Assembly (NCBI GenBank): GCA_020073305.1
Contig: JAIQFK010000034.1
Coordinates: forward strand, 1-64,000
Source of the DNA: Terriglobia bacterium
GTDB lineage: Bacteria; Acidobacteriota; Terriglobia; Bryobacterales; Bryobacteraceae
Direction: 5' to 3'
DNA: 64,000 nucleotides
In this document: piece after piece, positions 63,802-64,000 of the stretch
Position numbering within the stretch: position 1 is the first letter of the stretch
Layout: every line of letters starts with the position of its first letter
Notes under the pieces: generated by a model
Told to the model about the DNA's origin: nothing
The model's input: only the letters and a program-made list of their open reading frames with translations
Database searches by the model: none
Made by a program: the position numbers and the translations under genes

Positions 63802-64000
63802 TTATTTCTCCGGCTTGCTGAACTTCGCGTCTTCAATCGGCACGTTCTGCTTGATTTCCGTGAAGCGGAAGGTGAGCGCGAAATCGGGCGTCTTGCGCCG
63901 GATGGTGGAGGGAAGCTTCAGACCGTCCACATCCTTATAGTCGTCGTAGTCGACTTCCCACAAGACGATGCCGTCATCAATCGTGACGCGCTCGAAATCG
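63802..64000 (-). CDS. LolA-like exported protein, C-terminal 65 residues (partial)
   Basis: From the right edge the minus strand encodes 65 residues ending at the TAA at 63802-63804: DFERVTIDDGIVLWEVDYDD, YKDVDGLKLPSTIRRKTPD, FALTFRFTEIKQNVPIEDAK and FSKPEK. The DGLKLPSTIRRxTPD and FTEIKxNVPIxDAKFxKP phrases are typical of acidobacterial LolA-like/outer membrane lipoprotein-sorting proteins, often located near c-type cytochrome genes. The N-terminus lies outside the window. It converges on the permease gene. Confidence 0.75.
   Translation of the reverse strand, partial: DFERVTIDDGIVLWEVDYDDYKDVDGLKLPSTIRRKTPDFALTFRFTEIKQNVPIEDAKFSKPEK

Overview
The window is GC-rich, gene-dense DNA that looks like an Acidobacteria chromosome, most likely the Bryobacterales/Solibacter group. 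This is inferred from gene content: an ADOP-type MacB/FtsX permease, a VWFA-related secreted protein of the acidobacterial type, an ECF sigma factor stacked on a TPR serine/threonine kinase, repeated CRTAC1/FG-GAP/UnbV proteins, several c-heme beta-propeller proteins, a DUF2934 protein and a BlaI/M56 pair. No rRNA is present. One tRNA-Gly(TCC) with an encoded CCA lies near 14.6 kb.

Layout. 0-9 kb: the 5' end of an ISL3-type transposase at the left edge, a secreted beta-helix protein, a small secreted protein, the sigma/kinase pair with a 116-aa follower, an ADOP permease and a putative 46-aa membrane peptide. 9-18 kb: a TPR protein paired with a zinc-finger/LamG-like membrane protein, a PQQ-type quinoprotein, tRNA-Gly, and two secreted proteins, one with a VWA domain. 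17.4-24.9 kb: an MdtA/MdtC-like RND efflux pair whose pump probably starts at ATT, a DHH-like/receiver-like fusion, a lipoprotein cytochrome c and a putative HExxH metalloprotein.

24.9-33.2 kb is the most distinctive part: six minus-strand genes with 4-bp overlaps or very short gaps. In transcription order they are a TolB-like/c-heme protein, a CRTAC1 protein, a YVTN/di-heme peroxidase-like protein, a two-component-type propeller, a RidA-family protein, and a periplasmic binding protein with one and a half binding domains. I know of no pathway with this gene set and regard it as the best candidate for an undescribed periplasmic redox system. It is followed by a BlaI repressor with a palindromic operator and a three-part M56/GWxTD/TonB protein, then a ParA-like ATPase with a small partner.

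37-50 kb: a giant TPR/FG-GAP protein translationally coupled to DAHP synthase, a truncated kinase fragment, an M20 peptidase and DJ-1/PfpI pair, and a housekeeping operon (rimO, yacG, pgpA, IPT/NHL protein, cinA) with an AAA ATPase upstream. 50-64 kb: Mrp, a CDGSH protein, a LolA-like protein, an acyl-CoA dehydrogenase, a site-2-protease-like protein, alanine dehydrogenase coupled to a DCC/metallo-beta-lactamase fusion, a ChlI-like AAA plus VWA pair, a sugar isomerase-like/BNR pair, an APC permease, and the 3' end of a LolA-like gene cut by the right edge.
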